The translations under genes were made by a program, and so were the position numbers. A stretch of DNA of 51,995 nucleotides from an uncultured Muribaculaceae bacterium (GTDB lineage: Bacteria > Bacteroidota > Bacteroidia > Bacteroidales > Muribaculaceae), in contig CAJTUF010000021.1 in the NCBI GenBank assembly GCA_910579675.1, positions 1 through 51,995 on the forward strand. The letters are read 5' to 3'. The notes under the pieces are model-generated. The model was not told the DNA's origin, did not search any database, and worked only from the letters and a program-made list of their open reading frames with translations. Every line of letters starts with the position of its first letter. Position 1 is the first letter of the stretch. Positions 8,182 through 15,468 of the stretch are shown here, in pieces.

Positions 8182-9174
8182 TCAGTCCTTATTGAGGTTG
8201 ACGCGCTTGAAGCTTACGGCAACCAGACCCTTCGAAGCCTTTTCGAGGAACTGACCGATGGTGAGGGTAGCGTCCTTGACATACTCCTGCTCCATGAGGC
8301 AGCTCTCCTTGTAGAACTTGCCCACACGGCCATTGGCGATGTTTTCGATCATCTGAGCGGGGAGGTTGGCAGCCTTTTCAGCCGATACCTTCTCGATGAT
8401 CTCGCGGCCCTTTGCAGCCTCTTCCTCAGTGATCCAGCCCTTGGAGATGTTGCTCTCGATGTGGGCTTCTGAATCGAAGTGGTTGGCGTTGAGGCCGGCC
8501 TTGCCGAGAGCTGCGTTGACAGCCTTCTTGACAAGCTCCTCCTTAGTCTTCTCCACTGCCACGGCACGCTCGCTCTCGACAACCGATGCGGGCACGCTCT
8601 CGCGATCAACGGCAACAGGGTTCATGGCGGCTACCTGCATGGCCACGTCGCGGCCCACCTGATAGTCGACATTGTCCTGATTGAAGCCCACGATGGTGGC
8701 GAGCTTGTTGCCGGGGTGGTTGTAGGAAGTGGTAGTGGGGGCGGTGAGGCACTCGTAGGCGCTGAGCTCCATCTTCTCGCCGGTCTTACCGCTCTCCTCG
8801 ATGATGAGATCGTGGATGGTGCGGCCATCGATGGTGAGAGCTTCGAGAGCTTCCTTGGTCTCCACGCGAGCTGCAACAGCGGCGTCGAGGATCTGCTGGG
8901 TGAGGCCTACAAAGCCGGCGTTCTTGGCCACGAAGTCGGTCTCGCAGTTGAGAGCCACGATTGCGGCGAAGTTGCCTTCGTTTTTGGCGAGGGTGCAGCC
9001 TTCGGCGGCATCGCGGTCTTCGCGCTTGGCGGCCACGGCCTGACCCTTCTTGCGGAGGATTTCAACTGCGGCCTCGATGTTGCCGTCGGTTTCGGCGAGG
9101 GCCTTCTTGCAGTCCATCAAGCCGGCGCTGGTAAGGTTGCGCAGCTTGGTGATGAGTTCCATTGTTACTGCCAT
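8182..9174 (-). CDS. tsf: Translation elongation factor Ts
   Basis: EF-Ts exchanges GDP for GTP on EF-Tu. The 330-residue protein starts MAVTMELITKLRNLTSAGLM, with the N-terminal UBA-like domain (MDCKKALAETDGNIEAAVEILRKKG) and the EF-Tu contact motif CETDFVAKN near residue 80. The dimerisation domain and QEYVKDATLTIGQFL follow at the C-terminus. The frame continues upstream to 9240 without similarity, so ATG 9174 is used. It follows rpsB, with a stem-loop in the gap. Confidence 0.97.
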   Translation of the reverse strand: MAVTMELITKLRNLTSAGLMDCKKALAETDGNIEAAVEILRKKGQAVAAKREDRDAAEGCTLAKNEGNFAAIVALNCETDFVAKNAGFVGLTQQILDAAVAARVETKEALEALTIDGRTIHDLIIEESGKTGEKMELSAYECLTAPTTTSYNHPGNKLATIVGFNQDNVDYQVGRDVAMQVAAMNPVAVDRESVPASVVESERAVAVEKTKEELVKKAVNAALGKAGLNANHFDSEAHIESNISKGWITEEEAAKGREIIEKVSAEKAANLPAQMIENIANGRVGKFYKESCLMEQEYVKDATLTIGQFLEKASKGLVAVSFKRVNLNKD

Positions 9175-9219
9175 ATCTATATATATATTGCTGTAAGTAT
9201 CGGGTAAATGATAGTATTT

Positions 9220-9260
9220 AATAAAAAGGGCTGCGCGCACCGTCGGCGGGCGCGCAGCCT
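9220..9260 (-). terminator. Stem-loop with T-tract between rpsB and tsf
   Basis: On the minus strand a perfect 10-bp stem (plus-strand 9229-9238 with 9250-9259) is followed by CCTTTTTATT. This is the form of an intrinsic terminator, placed after rpsB and before tsf. It may work as an attenuator lowering tsf relative to rpsB, since I found no clear promoter in the remaining 45 bases before tsf. Confidence 0.8.
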
Positions 9261-9289
9261 GATAGGGGGGTTGAGGTGTTGCCTATCGC

Positions 9290-10123
9290 TTATTCAGCGG
9301 CGGGAGCCTCGGCAGCGGGAGCCTCAGCAGCAGCGGCGGGACGACGGTCGCGGCTTACACGGCGACGGTCGCGGCGGGGCTGGCGCTCTTCGCCTTCTTC
9401 CTGCTCACCTGCAGCGGCAGCGTCGACCTTCTCCACCTTGCGCTCTTCGAGACCTTCGGCCATAGCGGCGCATACGGTGTCGAGGATGAGCTCGATGCTC
9501 TTGGAAGCATCGTCGTTGGCGGGGATCACGAAATCAACGTTGTTGGGATCGCTGTTGGTGTCGACCATTGCAAACACGGGGATGCCCAGACGGTTGGCCT
9601 CGGCAACAGCGATGCGCTCCTTGAGCACGTCGACTACGAAGAGAGCCGAGGGAAGACGGTTGAGGTCGGCGATCGAGCCGAGAGTCTTCTCAAGCTTGGC
9701 ACGCTGACGGGTGATCTGGAGCTTCTCGCGCTTCGACAGGTTGTCGAAAGTGCCGTCCTTGGTCATCTTGTCGATGGCGGTCATCTTCTTGACGGCCTTG
9801 CGGATGGTGGGGAAGTTGGTGAGCATGCCACCGGGCCAGCGCTCGATGACATAAGGCATGTTGATCGACTGGGCTTTGTCGGCAACAACCTGTTTGGCCT
9901 GTTTTTTGGTTGCAACGAAGAGAACCTTCTTGCCGCTCTTGGCAATGTTCTTCAGGGCTGCGGCGGCCTCTTCTACCTTAGCGGCAGTCTTGTAGAGGTC
10001 GATGATGTGGATACCATTGCGCTCCATAAAGATATACGGAGCCATAGCAGGATTCCATTTACGTTTGAGGTGGCCGAAATGGCAGCCTGCTTCGAGGAGT
10101 TGGTCAAATGTGGGGGTTGACAT
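9290..10123 (-). CDS. rpsB: 30S ribosomal protein S2
   Basis: S2 is a primary constituent of the small ribosomal subunit. The protein of 277 residues begins MSTPTFDQLLEAGCHFGHLK and carries NPAMAPYIFMERNGIHIIDL, ERWPGGMLTNF and the C-terminal S2 segment IPVFAMVDTNSDPNNVDFVI. The frame is open upstream to 10204, but similarity starts at 10123. After the S2 fold there is an unusual tail of about 50 residues rich in Ala, Glu, Arg and Pro. Such charged tails vary between Bacteroidota and are probably disordered. Confidence 0.97.
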   Translation of the reverse strand: MSTPTFDQLLEAGCHFGHLKRKWNPAMAPYIFMERNGIHIIDLYKTAAKVEEAAAALKNIAKSGKKVLFVATKKQAKQVVADKAQSINMPYVIERWPGGMLTNFPTIRKAVKKMTAIDKMTKDGTFDNLSKREKLQITRQRAKLEKTLGSIADLNRLPSALFVVDVLKERIAVAEANRLGIPVFAMVDTNSDPNNVDFVIPANDDASKSIELILDTVCAAMAEGLEERKVEKVDAAAAGEQEEGEERQPRRDRRRVSRDRRPAAAAEAPAAEAPAAE

Positions 10124-10286
10124 ATTGTGTCGGGGAGTTGTAAGGGGATGTTTACGTTCTTTGTTGGTTGCAATCCGGGGGTAGGGAACGTTTTTTCCAT
10201 CCATCCGGATTTAGATGCTAAACATTCTCGTCGGAGCTGCCTGACTGCGTCAGGCGGCAGCCGCGAGGGGAGCCGCAGGGAGGCGA
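10124..10286 (-). other. rpsI-rpsB spacer, possible rpsB leader
   Basis: This 163-base gap inside a ribosomal operon holds no gene. On the minus strand it contains a hairpin with a 6-bp core (plus-strand 10240-10245 with 10249-10254) just after the rpsI stop, then a G/C-poor stretch. I found no TAnnTTTG element. Autoregulation by S2 is possible but not shown. Confidence 0.35.
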
Positions 10287-10673
10287 TTAACGCTTCGAGA
10301 ACTGGAAGCGCTTGCGGGCCTTGGGCTGACCGGGCTTCTTACGCTCTACTGCACGCGGGTCGCGGGTCATGAAGCCCTCGCGACGAAGTGCGCTCTTGTC
10401 TTCGGGGTTGATCTTGACGAGGGCACGGGCGATGGCCAGACGAAGGGCCTCGGCCTGGCCTTTGTAGCCGCCGCCGTCGAGATTTACATGAATGTCATAT
10501 TTTTCAGCGCAGTCGAGGGTGGTCAGGGGCTGACGGACGATGTACTGAAGGATCGAGGAGGGGAAGTAAACGTCGATCGGACGCTTGTTGATGGTGATGA
10601 CACCGGTACCCTCCTTGACGATTACGCGGGCAACGGCGGCCTTACGGCGGCCTACTGCATTAACTGTTTCCAT
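10287..10673 (-). CDS. rpsI: 30S ribosomal protein S9
   Basis: S9 binds the 16S rRNA 3' major domain and reaches the P-site tRNA with its C-terminal tail. The 128-residue protein starts METVNAVGRRKAAVARVIVK and ends in the conserved KRFQFSKR. It keeps the segments GGGYKGQAEALRLAIARAL and RDPRAVERKKPGQPKARKR. It lies 24 bases after rplM and is co-transcribed with it, the usual L13-S9 pairing. Confidence 0.98.
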   Translation of the reverse strand: METVNAVGRRKAAVARVIVKEGTGVITINKRPIDVYFPSSILQYIVRQPLTTLDCAEKYDIHVNLDGGGYKGQAEALRLAIARALVKINPEDKSALRREGFMTRDPRAVERKKPGQPKARKRFQFSKR

Positions 10674-10697
10674 GATTGATCGTGGTGGGAAGGGGGT

Positions 10698-11177
10698 TTA
10701 CTTTATGGTGTTGATGTCGAGCACGCGGGGGTTCTGGGCCTGGTGGGGATGCTCAGAGCCATTGTAAACGTGCATATTCTCGATGATGGCGCGGCCAAGA
10801 CGATTCTTGGGGAGCATACCCTTCACAACCTTGATAAACAGGGGGTTGTAGCCGGCTTTGAGATGCTTGTTAAACGACTTCTTCTGGAGATCGAGCGGCG
10901 AGTTGACGCGCTGGCCACCGGGATAGCCGGTGAAGCGGAGATATTCGCGGTCGGTCCATTTCTTGCCGGTCAGGACTACCTTATCGGCATTGATGATGAT
11001 CACGTTGTCGCCGCAATCTACGTTGGGCGAGAAGCAGGGCTTGTTCTTGCCGCGGAGGATCTTGGCAACCTTTGAGCAAAGGCGACCGAGATGCTGGTCG
11101 GTGGCATCGATTACAAGCCATTCTTTTTCAACGCTCTGAGCGTTGGGGCAGGTGGTTTTGTAGCTTAAAGTATCCAC
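10698..11177 (-). CDS. rplM: 50S ribosomal protein L13
   Basis: L13 is an early-assembling large-subunit protein. The mature part has EWLVIDATDQHLGRLCSKVA, DCGDNVIIINADKVVLTGKK and VVKGMLPKNRLGRAI, all typical. The frame is open to an ATG at 11504, but similarity to Bacteroidales L13 begins with VDTLSYKTT, so translation most likely starts at GTG 11177, giving 159 residues. A consensus promoter lies about 110 bases upstream, inside the longer frame, which rules out the 268-residue form. It is the first gene of the rplM-rpsI-rpsB-tsf operon. Confidence 0.95.
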   Translation of the reverse strand: MDTLSYKTTCPNAQSVEKEWLVIDATDQHLGRLCSKVAKILRGKNKPCFSPNVDCGDNVIIINADKVVLTGKKWTDREYLRFTGYPGGQRVNSPLDLQKKSFNKHLKAGYNPLFIKVVKGMLPKNRLGRAIIENMHVYNGSEHPHQAQNPRVLDINTIK

Positions 11178-11283
11178 TTTAATTGTTTGGTTATTAATGA
11201 TTTGTTTGTCTCGGCACGCGATGCGGCGACAGGCCAATGGCGCCACACTGCAGGCCGCTGTCGATATGCGGGCGCATAATCGG
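11178..11283 (-). promoter_or_regulatory. Structured 5' leader of rplM
   Basis: About 105 bases separate the predicted transcription start from the rplM GTG. Plus-strand 11227-11263 folds into a stem of CGACA/TGTCG and GGCC/GGCC with a two-base bulge, and the loop contains the palindrome TGGCGCCA. The length and structure suit a ribosomal-protein autoregulatory leader. I could not test it against known leader families. Confidence 0.5.
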
Positions 11284-11287
11284 TCGG

Positions 11288-11319
11288 CAAAATTAGTGAT
11301 TTTCCGTCGATTATGCAAA
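11288..11319 (-). promoter_or_regulatory. Bacteroidota promoter of the ribosomal operon
   Basis: Read on the minus strand, TTTG (plus 11316-11319) is followed after 20 bases by TAATTTTG (plus 11288-11295), a full match to the consensus. It drives rplM-rpsI and downstream genes. Confidence 0.85.
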
Positions 11320-11402
11320 TCGCCCCGCCGTTTTCTCCCGTTTTTCTCCCGCAACCACCCTTTTTTGAACTTCGGCCCGTGCGGGGCGTTCTCTTTTTGT
11401 AT

Positions 11403-11410
11403 TATCTTTG
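11403..11410 (+). promoter_or_regulatory. TAnnTTTG element upstream of the 11462 gene
   Basis: TATCTTTG lies 51 bases before the ATG at 11462. No well-spaced TTTG was found upstream, so only the -7 element is supported. It is divergent from the rplM promoter. Confidence 0.55.
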
Positions 11411-11461
11411 CAGCCGCTCTCCCTCCCTCATCCGACATCATATTTTCATAGCCCACACAAA

Positions 11462-12928
11462 ATGGCCAAAAGCAAATCATCTGACCGAAGCAAAAAATCA
11501 TCATCAGGCGCCAATGCGGCCCGACTCAAGCCTGCCGACTTCATCAAGCAGAAGGCCCGCACGCTGCCTATCGGCGATTGCTACCTCGGAAGCGACCCCG
11601 ATAATCCGGGTCGCACAACGGCCGTAGTCACCCGCATACGACCCAGCGGCAATATCGCCGCCTGTTATTTCATGATCGACAAAAACTGCTTCGGAGTGAC
11701 CGACGCATTCTGCCGCGTCAACATGACACCCGACAACTGGAAAGACGAACTCGAAGAAAGCACCTCACTCTACCACCTCAAGCCGGCATCTTATGCCGAG
11801 ATCCACAACCTAATCTTCGGAGCAATAGAGTTTGCCGAAGAAGCCGGACTCGAGCCTGCATCCACCTTCGACATAGCCGAATATATGCTCGACGACGACA
11901 GCGACGAATCGATACCGCTCATGACCTTCGACTTCGGACGCAACGGTAAGCACTATGTCGAAATATCCCAGTACACCCCCGAAGCAATGGGAGTGGTGGA
12001 GGGCTTGAAAGAGAAGCTCGGCGACAAGTTTGAATTCAAGATCACCGATCCTAAAGCCCCGTGGTCGATCCGCAATAAGCCTACACAGCCCGTATTTCCC
12101 ATCGAACCCTTCAGCTACGATTATCCCCGATATCCGGCCGAGCCGACGGTGAAACACCCATTCATAGCCGAAACATTCCTTGACCCGGCCAACTATTTCA
12201 GCATCCCCGCCGACACAACTGCCAATATCCTTGCCCTCCCGCCCGATGAGGCCGCCGCCGACATTGCAGCCGTGATGCTCTATGCCACAGGCCGCACCTA
12301 TCGCCAGATCGCCGATGGATCAGACGACAGCTCGCCCAATTCGGCCATAATGCACTCGCTCATCCATCTCACCGCCATAAAGAGCGACAAGGCGCTCGAC
12401 GCCCTAACCGACCTCGCCCATCAGTCGTTTGACTTCATCGAAGCCCATCTCGGCGACTATGCCACCGAACTGGTGCCTGAAGCCCTCATGACGGCTTCAG
12501 GCGACAACATCGGGAGCATAACACGTATCATCGACTCCCCGGGTCTCGATGCTTTCAACCGCTTTTACGCCTTCAAGGCCCTCGCGCTTAAATATAAGCA
12601 TCAGCCTGAGCTGCGCGACAAGATAAAAGAGGCGCTACGCGCCCATCTGGAGCGCCTCGCCGCCGATCTCCCGGCCACACGCGCCTGCAGCGCCGAATAT
12701 GCCGGGCTGATAATGGGCCTCTTCGACGATATGCAGCTCAGCGAACTCCTTCCGGAGATAAAGACCGTGTACGACACCGGATTTGTCGACACCTCCATCT
12801 GCGGCGACTACACCACCATCGCTGCCAACATGACTAAGCCGGTCAATGATGGCGAACTCACCACCTCATCAATTGAAGAATACTACTCACAGCTCAAACG
12901 TAGCCAAGATATCGCCGAATCAAGATAA
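11462..12928 (+). CDS. Protein of unknown function with DUF1186-like C-terminal half
   Basis: I do not recognise the whole protein (488 residues). It opens with a basic, Ser-rich stretch of about 25 residues, then a domain at about 30-140 with TLPIGDCYLGSDPDNPGR and ACYFMIDKNCFGVTDAF. The C-terminal half (about 245-480) is alpha-helical with HEAT-like pairs. Its ending, LLPEIKTVYDTGFVDTSICG, recalls the DUF1186 family; this is a resemblance from memory. There is no signal peptide or membrane segment, so it is probably cytoplasmic. The start at 11462 follows the promoter element by 51 bases. It is a single-gene unit closed by a strong terminator. Confidence 0.75.
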   Translation: MAKSKSSDRSKKSSSGANAARLKPADFIKQKARTLPIGDCYLGSDPDNPGRTTAVVTRIRPSGNIAACYFMIDKNCFGVTDAFCRVNMTPDNWKDELEESTSLYHLKPASYAEIHNLIFGAIEFAEEAGLEPASTFDIAEYMLDDDSDESIPLMTFDFGRNGKHYVEISQYTPEAMGVVEGLKEKLGDKFEFKITDPKAPWSIRNKPTQPVFPIEPFSYDYPRYPAEPTVKHPFIAETFLDPANYFSIPADTTANILALPPDEAAADIAAVMLYATGRTYRQIADGSDDSSPNSAIMHSLIHLTAIKSDKALDALTDLAHQSFDFIEAHLGDYATELVPEALMTASGDNIGSITRIIDSPGLDAFNRFYAFKALALKYKHQPELRDKIKEALRAHLERLAADLPATRACSAEYAGLIMGLFDDMQLSELLPEIKTVYDTGFVDTSICGDYTTIAANMTKPVNDGELTTSSIEEYYSQLKRSQDIAESR

Positions 12929-12945
12929 TCCTACCTCACCCATAT

Positions 12946-12985
12946 GGAGCGCCCCCGATGCCGCCATCAGCATCGGGGGCGCTCC
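12946..12985 (+). terminator. Strong stem-loop after the 11462 gene
   Basis: A perfect 16-bp stem (12946-12961 with 12970-12985) encloses an 8-base loop 17 bases after the stop codon. The following sequence is C-rich rather than T-rich, so it is a strong hairpin but a less canonical terminator. Confidence 0.7.
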
Positions 12986-13041
12986 CGCTTCCCCCCATCC
13001 GAAATTCCCATTGCGATTTGCGCAAGCTCATACCATCTTTT

Positions 13042-13100
13042 TATACCCTTTATGGTGTAAATCTAATTATATTCACTATCTTTGCACCCAAAAGGGTATA
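13042..13100 (+). promoter_or_regulatory. hip promoter with two 18-bp operators
   Basis: A TATCTTTG -7 element (13077-13084) lies between and partly within two imperfect palindromes. Operator 1 at 13042-13059 is TATACC-N6-GGTGTA and operator 2 at 13083-13100 is TGCACC-N6-GGTATA. The reverse complement of operator 1 matches operator 2 at 15 of 18 positions, so they are the same site in opposite orientation. Their centres are 41 bp apart, close to four helical turns, which would place two repressor dimers on one face of the DNA. Operator 2 ends two bases before the hipB start codon. This fits autorepression by HipB. Confidence 0.8.
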
Positions 13101-13102
13101 TT

Positions 13103-13306
13103 ATGACTCGGTTAGCTCAATATATTAAGGCGAAGCGTAAGGAATACGGACTTACGCAGGTAGACTTATCCCAAAAATCAGGGGTGGGTCTGCGTTTTGT
13201 ACGTGAAATGGAGCAAGGAAAGAAATCCTTGCGTCTCGACAAGGTAAATCAGGTATTGGCGCTGTTTGGCGCAGAAATGGCTCCTGCAAAGGCTACTGAA
13301 TCATGA
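13103..13306 (+). CDS. hipB: HipB-type antitoxin/autorepressor (Xre helix-turn-helix)
   Basis: The 67-residue protein is a single Xre-family helix-turn-helix domain (LAQYIKAKRKEYGLTQVDLS, then KSGVGLRFVREMEQGKKSL), close to the HipB/y4mF group. It should bind the two operators in front of the gene and repress the operon, and it may also bind the kinase. The start at ATG 13103 directly follows operator 2; an earlier in-frame ATG at 13082 falls inside the promoter. Its stop overlaps the hipS start in ATGA, suggesting coupled translation. The operon is visibly poorer in GC than its neighbours, which suggests acquisition. Confidence 0.9.
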   Translation: MTRLAQYIKAKRKEYGLTQVDLSQKSGVGLRFVREMEQGKKSLRLDKVNQVLALFGAEMAPAKATES

Positions 13307-13620
13307 AGAGGGCGAAAGTATTTGTAGGAGAACTCTTTGCCGGAGTTTTGACTGAGGATGATATGGGATATGAATTTCAATACAATCCCGAATATCTTTC
13401 TTCTGATAAAGCTGTAGCAGTGAGCCTGACATTGCCATTGTCGGGCCATCCATATAAAAGCAATGTTTTATTTCCATTCTTTGACGGACTTATCCCCGAA
13501 GGTTGGCTATTGGATATTGCCGAACAAAGTTGGAAGATTTCAGCAAGAGACCGGTTTGCGCTATTACTTGCCTGCTGCAAGGATTGCATCGGCAACGTTT
13601 CAATAATTCATGATTCATAA
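13303..13620 (+). CDS. hipS: HipS-like protein (HipA N-terminal subdomain)
   Basis: This 105-residue protein corresponds to the N-subdomain-1 of HipA, here as a separate gene. It carries KVFVGELFAGVLTEDD, SLTLPLSGHPY, FPFFDGLIPEGWLL and ARDRFALLLACCKDCIGNVS. In the E. coli HipBST system the equivalent HipS is the antitoxin, and a Trp in its PEGW motif enters the kinase active site; the matching residue here is W68. That role is inferred from the family. The last few residues (IIHDS) run into an AT-rich repeat, so the C-terminus may have been remodelled. I call this HipS-like rather than a broken hipA because the downstream gene has its own start and a complete kinase. Confidence 0.85.
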   Translation: MKRAKVFVGELFAGVLTEDDMGYEFQYNPEYLSSDKAVAVSLTLPLSGHPYKSNVLFPFFDGLIPEGWLLDIAEQSWKISARDRFALLLACCKDCIGNVSIIHDS

Positions 13621-13643
13621 TGCGCAATTCATAATAATCGATT

Positions 13644-13668
13644 GCCAGGAATTATTGAAAATTCTGGC
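13644..13668 (+). other. Hairpin in the hipS-hipT spacer
   Basis: GCCAGGAATT and AAATTCTGGC form a stem with one bulged G in the 91-base spacer. There is no T-tract. It could reduce read-through or stabilise the upstream message and so set the antitoxin:toxin ratio; this is inference. Confidence 0.4.
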
Positions 13669-13711
13669 CTCTATTGCCAAATCCACCTTCAGCAAACCTT
13701 AATTTTGAATT

Positions 13712-14671
13712 ATGAGTTACGACAAGTGCCTTTATTGCTACAAACCGTTGTTTGATGGTGAAGTCGATTATCACAATAGTTGCGCACGCAAGATATTTGA
13801 ATCATCCGTTGCCCCAACGCTTCCATATACCCGCGACAACATAAAAGAGTTGGCACGCAAGATCGTTTTTGCGAGCACTGCTGTGACAGGTGTTCAGGCA
13901 AAGCTGTCGCTCGACATTACCCGAGGCGTAAAAAATGAGCCTCGACGTTTCACCATCGTCGGGTTGTGGGGCCGTTTCATTCTAAAACCCCAGACAGACC
14001 GATTTGCCAATCTACCCGAAAATGAGGACCTGACTATGCATTTGGCCGAAGCTGCCGGAATTAAAACCGTTCCCCATTCTCTCATCAGATTCGCCGATGG
14101 AGAGCTGTGCTACATAACCCGAAGAGTTGACCGCACAAGGAAAGGGGGTAAAATCGCAATGGAGGATATGTGTCAGTTGTCAGAGCGATTGACAGAAGAT
14201 AAATATAAAGGATCGTATGAACGTATCGCCAAACTAATACGTGAATACTCATCCGCACCCTTGTTGGATATAATAAACTTTTGGGAAGTGATTGTTTTCT
14301 CTTGGTTGACCGGAAACGCCGATATGCACCTGAAAAACTTCTCGCTTTTCAAACCCAAGGATGCTTATATGCTGACACCCGCATATGATTTGCTGTCCAC
14401 TGCTATTGTGATGCCGGAAGATGACGAGGAATTAGCTCTCACGCTCAATGGCAAGAAGAAAAATATAAAACGCGAGGATTTTGAGAAAGCCATGCTTGAC
14501 AACGGCATGGACGGGAAGGCAATCGCAAATCTCTTCAATAAATTTGAGAAGGCGATCCCAAAGTGGTCCGCTCTTATCGAAGATTCTTTCCTACCTCTTG
14601 AGCAGCAGACACAATATCGCAAACTTATTGAGAGCATGGCCGCAAGATTATTCGGGCAGTTGACGCATTAA
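13712..14671 (+). CDS. hipT: HipT-type serine/threonine kinase toxin
   Basis: The 319-residue protein is a HipA-family kinase without N-subdomain-1. The G-loop is TAVTGVQAK (about 56-64), the ATP-binding lysine is K92 (GRFILKPQ), and E103-N-E follows. ITRRVDR is at 135-141, the catalytic loop GNADMHLKNFS at 201-211 (D204), and the Mg-binding YD at 225-226 (LTPAYDLLS). In E. coli HipT the G-loop carries the autophosphorylated SIS at 57-59; here the aligned residues are A57-V58-T59, so only the second site remains. An N-terminal C-x2-C...C pattern (C6, C9, C24) may bind metal. The family phosphorylates aminoacyl-tRNA synthetases; the target here is unknown. Confidence 0.9.
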   Translation: MSYDKCLYCYKPLFDGEVDYHNSCARKIFESSVAPTLPYTRDNIKELARKIVFASTAVTGVQAKLSLDITRGVKNEPRRFTIVGLWGRFILKPQTDRFANLPENEDLTMHLAEAAGIKTVPHSLIRFADGELCYITRRVDRTRKGGKIAMEDMCQLSERLTEDKYKGSYERIAKLIREYSSAPLLDIINFWEVIVFSWLTGNADMHLKNFSLFKPKDAYMLTPAYDLLSTAIVMPEDDEELALTLNGKKKNIKREDFEKAMLDNGMDGKAIANLFNKFEKAIPKWSALIEDSFLPLEQQTQYRKLIESMAARLFGQLTH

Positions 14672-14707
14672 TACAATTGCGCGGCAGATACGCTCATGGC
14701 CCTCCCA

Positions 14708-14743
14708 GGCCACGGCTCCCTTATAGTGACAAAGGGAGCCGCA
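14708..14743. repeat. 36-bp direct repeat, left copy
   Basis: This copy is 35/36 identical to 15469-15504. It contains a hairpin GGCTCCCTT/AAAGGGAGCC around ATAGTGAC. The two copies flank 14744-15468, which holds one lipoprotein gene. Confidence 0.8.
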
Positions 14744-14813
14744 ACACGGCTTGGGCGCTACGCGCCTTATGGGGGGGCAGCGCGGTGCGGCTGCTCCGGG
14801 GAGGCAGCCCCAC
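14744..14813. repeat. Fragment of the GC-rich hairpin repeat family
   Basis: The sequence GGCTTGGGCGCTACGCGCC followed by GGCTGCTCCGGGGAGGCAGC matches the right-hand end of the repeat units at 39181-40886. Only the terminal hairpin and the adjoining GGCGC/GCGCC hairpin are present. It is non-coding. Confidence 0.75.
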
Positions 14814-14841
14814 AAGAGAGCCATATGGCGTGCGTTATGCT

Positions 14842-15369
14842 TTATTCCGGTCTTGATGATTCGAGCTTTACGGTCACGCGGCCCGAGCTATCGACAGGAT
14901 ACTCCTTGCCGTCAATAGAAAAGTAGGAGCATATATAATAACGGTAATTTTTCGGGCTCACGTCATATCTGGCTATGATATGGTGAAATTCACGGTCGCC
15001 AAAAATGTGTTCGCACTGAAAATCAAATGACGCATCGGTGGCCGGACTATTTTTTGTCACGAAGTGAAAGCTGATATAATAATCATCTTTTCTCGGATTG
15101 ACAAAACTCAGATTGTAGACCGGGATTGGCTTACTATCCTTACCGATTGTCTGCCATAACTTGTAGTATCTGTTCCCGATATTAGGGATCACGATAGATT
15201 CGCTCATCCCCTTAGCAAGGTTTTGCCCGTTGCCATCAACAAACAACACCGAGAGTGAGCCCTCGTAGGCATCCGGAAGCACGGAAGGAGGTGGGGGAGT
15301 ATCTAAGACGCAACTGCCAAGTATGGCTGCGCAAAATGCAGTAAAGAAAAAGATAAGAAATTTTCCCAT
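14842..15369 (-). CDS. Predicted lipoprotein of unknown function
   Basis: This 175-residue protein starts with a lipoprotein signal peptide (hydrophobic FLIFFFTAFCAAIL, lipobox LGSC, Cys20), followed by a short Pro-rich linker. The remainder is beta-rich with many aromatic residues (YYISFHFVTK, YRYYICSYFSIDG). I do not recognise a family. It should be exported and anchored at the outer membrane. A near-consensus TATCTTCG lies about 30 bases upstream on the minus strand. The gene sits between two 36-bp direct repeats and next to tRNA-Asn, and it is AT-richer than most of the window, so it may be a small acquired cassette. Confidence 0.75.
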   Translation of the reverse strand: MGKFLIFFFTAFCAAILGSCVLDTPPPPSVLPDAYEGSLSVLFVDGNGQNLAKGMSESIVIPNIGNRYYKLWQTIGKDSKPIPVYNLSFVNPRKDDYYISFHFVTKNSPATDASFDFQCEHIFGDREFHHIIARYDVSPKNYRYYICSYFSIDGKEYPVDSSGRVTVKLESSRPE

Positions 15370-15468
15370 AGTCTGATTGGTTTATGTGTTTCGGTGGCGA
15401 AGATATGGATTTATTTTGATTAATACAATATTTTTTGCTAAAAATTAAAAATATTGTAGAGTCGGGCC

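Noticed and set aside
8479..9207. Plus-strand open frame of 242 codons opposite tsf
   Set aside because: It is antisense to a certain EF-Ts gene; its composition (Gly/Leu/Val-rich) is the usual mirror of a GC-rich coding strand.
11178..11504. N-terminal extension of L13 to an ATG at 11504
   Set aside because: A consensus promoter on the same strand lies inside it, and L13 similarity starts at GTG 11177.
13303..14671. A single hipA gene broken by a frameshift
   Set aside because: The kinase has its own ATG, a complete motif set and a 91-base non-coding spacer before it, and the small protein is complete with its PEGW motif. A split HipS/HipT arrangement is known.
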